From positions 1-7,613 of the forward strand of contig WAQG01000174.1 of NCBI GenBank assembly GCA_015520395.1: a stretch of 7,613 bases of DNA. Reading direction: 5' to 3'. Positions 6,093 through 7,613 of the stretch are shown one piece after another. The notes beneath the pieces were generated by a model. It was not told where the DNA came from and did no database searches. It saw nothing but the letters and a program-made list of their open reading frames with translations. The DNA is from Candidatus Geoarchaeota archaeon (lineage in GTDB: Archaea; Thermoproteota; Thermoprotei; Gearchaeales; WAQG01). Within the stretch, counting starts at the first letter, position 1, and each line of letters begins with the position of its first letter. The position numbers and the translations under genes are program-made.

Positions 6093-6381
6093 ACAGCTCA
6101 GGAACTACAGGAAGGTGGCCCTCAGGGTTAAGGAGATAGTCCTAGGGATAGACCCTGAAGCCGAGGTCTACGTCTTCGGCTCAGTGGTCAGGGGAAAGTT
6201 CACGGCGGCAAGCGACATAGACATACTCGTCGTGACAAGGAGGATCAACCAAAAGTACAGCATGATGGTGGAGGTCTACAGGCAGGTGGACGCGCCAATC
6301 GAGCTACACATAGCAACACCTGAGCAGGTCAAAAAATGGTTTAAAAGGTTTATACCAGCAGGGGAACTAATCAAAATATAA
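6085..6381 (+). CDS. Minimal nucleotidyltransferase (MNT), partner of HEPN
   Basis: 98-residue nucleotidyltransferase of the pol-beta superfamily. Numbering from GTG 6085: G32-S33, ten residues, then D44-I-D46 form the classic GS-x10-DxD metal and nucleotide site, with E73 (IELH) as the likely third carboxylate. A helix precedes the GS motif, the usual length for MNT proteins. A longer frame opens at ATG 6019 but would overlap the HEPN gene by 74 bases and add residues with no family match. GTG 6085 gives the normal GTGCTTGA-type overlap; TTG 6076 is the next alternative. In MntA-type antitoxins this domain adds AMP to the HEPN partner; the intact active site here is compatible with such activity, but the substrate is inferred from the pairing only. 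Confidence 0.85.
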   Translation: MLEQLRNYRKVALRVKEIVLGIDPEAEVYVFGSVVRGKFTAASDIDILVVTRRINQKYSMMVEVYRQVDAPIELHIATPEQVKKWFKRFIPAGELIKI

Positions 6382-6426
6382 CTAGGCCCCCACACCGCCG
6401 TTATGAAGGTTCAGGCATCTAAATTC

Positions 6427-6576
6427 TCATAAAGTCCGAGGCTCCAGCCTGACTCTCCCAGGAATCCGCCTAACCAGCTCTACAGCCACCCTAACCGGAA
6501 CATCACCATCCCTAACCTTCTTCCACAGGGCGTCTGTAACCCCTAGGCGAGGGCCTATCCTTTCGAAGAAGCTCAT
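6427..6576 (-). CDS. Small hypothetical protein (49 aa)
   Basis: Short gene, not recognised. It starts at ATG 6576 just after a strong Shine-Dalgarno (GAGGAG, then four to five bases). Further upstream on the minus strand is a TATA-like AAATATTTAA (6624-6633). The product begins MSFFERIGPRLGVTDALWKK and continues into a Val/Arg-rich part (VPVRVAVELVRRIPGRVRLE) that would form a beta-rich or amphipathic basic segment. It is convergent with the HEPN/nucleotidyltransferase pair, with 45 bases between stop codons. The good ribosome site and promoter argue for a real gene despite the length. An antitoxin or regulator is possible but nothing in the sequence proves it. Confidence 0.5.
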   Translation of the reverse strand: MSFFERIGPRLGVTDALWKKVRDGDVPVRVAVELVRRIPGRVRLEPRTL

Positions 6577-6623
6577 TTATCTCCTCACACTCCCTCTCAA
6601 CCCTACGACGCCCAGCGAAACTG

Positions 6624-6633
6624 TTAAATATTT
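6624..6633 (-). promoter_or_regulatory. Candidate TATA box for the 49-residue gene
   Basis: On the minus strand the segment reads AAATATTTAA, about 48-57 bases before ATG 6576, leaving room for a short leader that carries the GAGGAG ribosome site. Confidence 0.45.
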
Positions 6634-6634
6634 G

Positions 6635-6662
6635 GTGAGTATTAGTATATCTTAGTGAGTAT
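6635..6662. repeat. Two 8-bp direct repeats spaced 20 bp
   Basis: GTGAGTAT occurs at 6635-6642 and again at 6655-6662, each preceded by TT[GA] and followed by an AT-rich stretch. The 20-bp period, about two helical turns, places both copies on one face of the DNA. They lie just upstream of the TATA-like box of the 49-residue gene and just before the TnpB relic, so they may be a regulator site or the scar of the transposon's left side. Confidence 0.4.
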
Positions 6663-6667
6663 AATCG

Positions 6668-6983
6668 TTGAATCTTAAAAACTCTACAAGGATCTGCCCC
6701 AGGTGTGGAGGAAGAATGAAGCTCCGAAAGGGGCAGGTTTTGGAGTGTAGATGTGGGTTGAAGATTAACAGACAGTTGAACGCTTCGATAAACCTATACC
6801 TAAGGATGTGGGGCTTTCCTCCCTCGATGAAGGTTGGGAGGATTTTATCCTCCCAAACCTAAGAAGGAGCGGGGTTGCCCTGAATGGGTGCGAGGCCGAT
6901 GACACACCCCCGATGAACCCGGGAGGCGGGCCGAGGCTGATGCGCACCAAGGCGTACGTGAGCATTTATGAGCCCACGTACGC
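6668..6983 (+). pseudogene. tnpB: IS605-family TnpB, C-terminal relic with frameshift
   Basis: About the last 105 codons of a TnpB (RNA-guided nuclease of IS200/IS605 elements). The first frame opens at TTG 6668, right after an in-frame stop (6662-6664). It holds the zinc-ribbon cysteines C10, C13, C27 and C29 (CPRCGG...ECRCG), followed by NRQLNASINLYLRM. The matching RuvC-III segment is usually DRDxNAAxN, so the catalytic Asp position here is Q36 and the preceding Asp is N34. The frame is lost near 6807. The other frame continues with GLSSLDEGWEDFILPNLRRS, then GVALNGCEADDTPPMN and LMRTKAYVSIYEPTYA, which look like the tail of crenarchaeal TnpBs. The N-terminal RuvC-I and -II parts and the left end are missing. 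No TnpA is present. It cannot encode an active nuclease. Confidence 0.85.
6952..6983 (+). repeat. Perfect 9-bp inverted repeat at the TnpB right end
   Basis: GCGTACGTG (6952-6960) pairs exactly with CACGTACGC (6975-6983) around a 14-base loop. It sits at the very end of the TnpB tail, where IS200/IS605 elements carry a subterminal hairpin and where the 3' part of their guide RNA lies. In a living element the guide segment would begin just beyond it. It marks the probable right boundary of the relic. Confidence 0.65.
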
Positions 6984-7074
6984 TGAACCCCAAGCCAACT
7001 CCTCCAAAACCCTCAACCTCCTCACTGATATCACCATCAACTCAAGCAATCCCCATTTCTGGAGGGATCTGTCC
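6984..7074. other. Junction between TnpB relic and downstream minus-strand genes
   Basis: No gene is assigned with confidence. Several frames stay open here on both strands, including a plus-strand continuation of the TnpB frame and the 54-codon minus-strand frame 6969-7130. TGA at 6984-6986 lies one frame away from the TnpB tail and may be its former stop codon. Confidence 0.4.
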
Positions 7075-7167
7075 TCATCGCATAACAATAAAGCATCCAA
7101 GCATAACCCGGAGAGATCGAAACCTCTTAATCAGCTTATTAACAGCAGCCACGCTATATGTTCTCAT
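7075..7167 (-). CDS. 30-residue ORF coupled to the membrane protein, possibly truncated
   Basis: The ATG at 7167 overlaps the stop of the upstream gene in an ATGA arrangement, the classic sign of coupled translation. The product begins MRTYSVAAVNKLIKRF, continues into a hydrophobic VMLGCFIV stretch and stops after 30 residues. It is not recognised. One frame over, the same strand stays open for 54 codons (6969-7130), running through a helix-like LELMVISVRRLRVLEELAWG into the transposon relic. A longer gene broken by a frameshift and by the TnpB insertion would explain both, but this is inference; it may also be a genuine short peptide or chance. Confidence 0.35.
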   Translation of the reverse strand: MRTYSVAAVNKLIKRFRSLRVMLGCFIVMR

Positions 7168-7613
7168 TGTTGTCTTTCTTTTAGTGAGCTTGTTAGGATG
7201 CCTGCCAGCAGTATAACGGCGGTGAATGCAAGGGCAACCAAACCCAAATAGACATAGATACTAGGGTTTATTGTCTGAGGCATGTCGAACGGCTTATAGT
7301 TTGGCTCCTCTGCAACTACATATACGATAAGCATGGCGTCTCTTCCTGTAACCTTCCTGACAGCCCACCTAATCTGGTCTAAAGCCTCCCTCAGGGTTAC
7401 ACCCTCCTCCCTAAGTCTAGACTTTGCAACCGCTATGTGCGGAATTTCAAGAGGTCCCCAACCGCCAACTACTGCGAGCCACCTAGGCTTGGGCCATCCG
7501 CCGTACAGCTTGTGTAACTCCTCTCCTACATCCTCTATCCATCCGGCAGTCAGATATTCTTTTGAGTCGATGGGTAGCCTAATCGTTACTATGGCTACCT
7601 TATGTATTGTTAC
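7164..7613 (-). CDS. C-terminally membrane-anchored protein, N-terminus outside window
   Basis: An uninterrupted minus-strand frame of 150 codons (149 residues plus stop) runs from the window edge; it has no start here because the gene begins beyond 7613. The visible part is a soluble domain (near the edge IVTIRLPIDSKEYL, then YGGWPKPRWLAVVGGWGP, then EGVTLREALDQIRWAVRKV and AMLIVYVVAEEP). It is followed by a single hydrophobic helix (YLGLVALAFTAVILLAGIL, about residues 117-137 of the fragment) and a short basic tail ending KERQQ. This is the layout of a protein with an extracytoplasmic domain held by a C-terminal anchor. The family is not recognised. Amino-acid and codon make-up look like true coding sequence. 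It is translationally coupled to the ORF at 7075-7167. Confidence 0.8.
   Translation of the reverse strand, partial: VTIHKVAIVTIRLPIDSKEYLTAGWIEDVGEELHKLYGGWPKPRWLAVVGGWGPLEIPHIAVAKSRLREEGVTLREALDQIRWAVRKVTGRDAMLIVYVVAEEPNYKPFDMPQTINPSIYVYLGLVALAFTAVILLAGILTSSLKERQQ

Noticed and set aside
6512..6625. Minus-strand open frame overlapping the 49-residue gene, with a protein-like VERECEEINELLRKDRP stretch
   Set aside because: It has no plausible start codon, extends back as an antisense frame through the TnpB relic, and lacks a ribosome site, whereas the 49-residue frame has both signals.
6984..7251. Plus-strand continuation of the TnpB tail frame and a second plus-strand ORF at 6968-7216
   Set aside because: They run past the right-end hairpin and antisense to the well-supported minus-strand membrane protein; the residues have no TnpB likeness.
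1..7613. CRISPR array or tandem repeat array
   Set aside because: No regularly spaced repeat of 20 bases or more is visible; only short two-copy repeats occur.

Overview
The window looks like a piece of a thermophilic archaeal chromosome, most likely a crenarchaeon (Thermoproteota). The evidence is indirect. Arg codons are mostly AGG/AGA and the proteins are rich in Lys, Glu and Arg. Several genes have an AT-rich TATA-like box roughly 25-40 bases before the start codon and no Shine-Dalgarno, which suggests leaderless or near-leaderless transcripts. The gene content (GT-C membrane glycosyltransferase, CitG-like protein, HEPN/nucleotidyltransferase pair, TnpB relic) is typical of archaeal accessory DNA. 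The species cannot be named from the sequence.

Layout. (1) 5-2643, plus strand: an orphan OLD/ABC-like AAA ATPase, then two small proteins of about 68 and 85 residues that are visibly related to each other and are separated by a very AT-rich spacer, then a 97-residue protein with one CxxC motif. (2) 2644-2868: a T-rich terminator followed by an unusually GC-rich, hairpin-rich gap between convergent genes. (3) 2869-5610, minus strand: a multi-spanning GT-C-type glycosyltransferase, a CitG-family (triphosphoribosyl-dephospho-CoA synthase-like) protein 26 bases downstream of it, and a 126-residue hypothetical that seems to have its own promoter. (4) 5706-6381, plus strand: a two-gene HEPN + minimal nucleotidyltransferase module with overlapping genes, transcribed divergently from the glycosyltransferase. 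(5) 6427-6983: a 49-codon minus-strand gene with a good Shine-Dalgarno and TATA box, a pair of 8-bp direct repeats 20 bp apart, and the decayed C-terminal end of a crenarchaeal-type IS605-family TnpB that still carries a perfect 9-bp inverted repeat at its right end. (6) 7075-7613, minus strand: the C-terminal 149 residues of a membrane-anchored protein entering from the window edge, translationally coupled (ATGA) to a 30-codon ORF that seems cut short beside the transposon relic.

Functionally the genes fall into unrelated blocks: a possible defence or stress block (ATPase, HEPN/MNT), a surface-glycosylation gene, a CitG-like enzyme of unknown archaeal role, and small orphan proteins. No CRISPR array, tRNA or rRNA gene was seen. 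The most rewarding items are the duplicated orphan small proteins, the HEPN/MNT pair that lacks the usual HEPN RNase motif, the TnpB relic, the structured GC-rich spacer, and two genes on the minus strand at 6427-6576 and 7164-7613 that are easy to miss.
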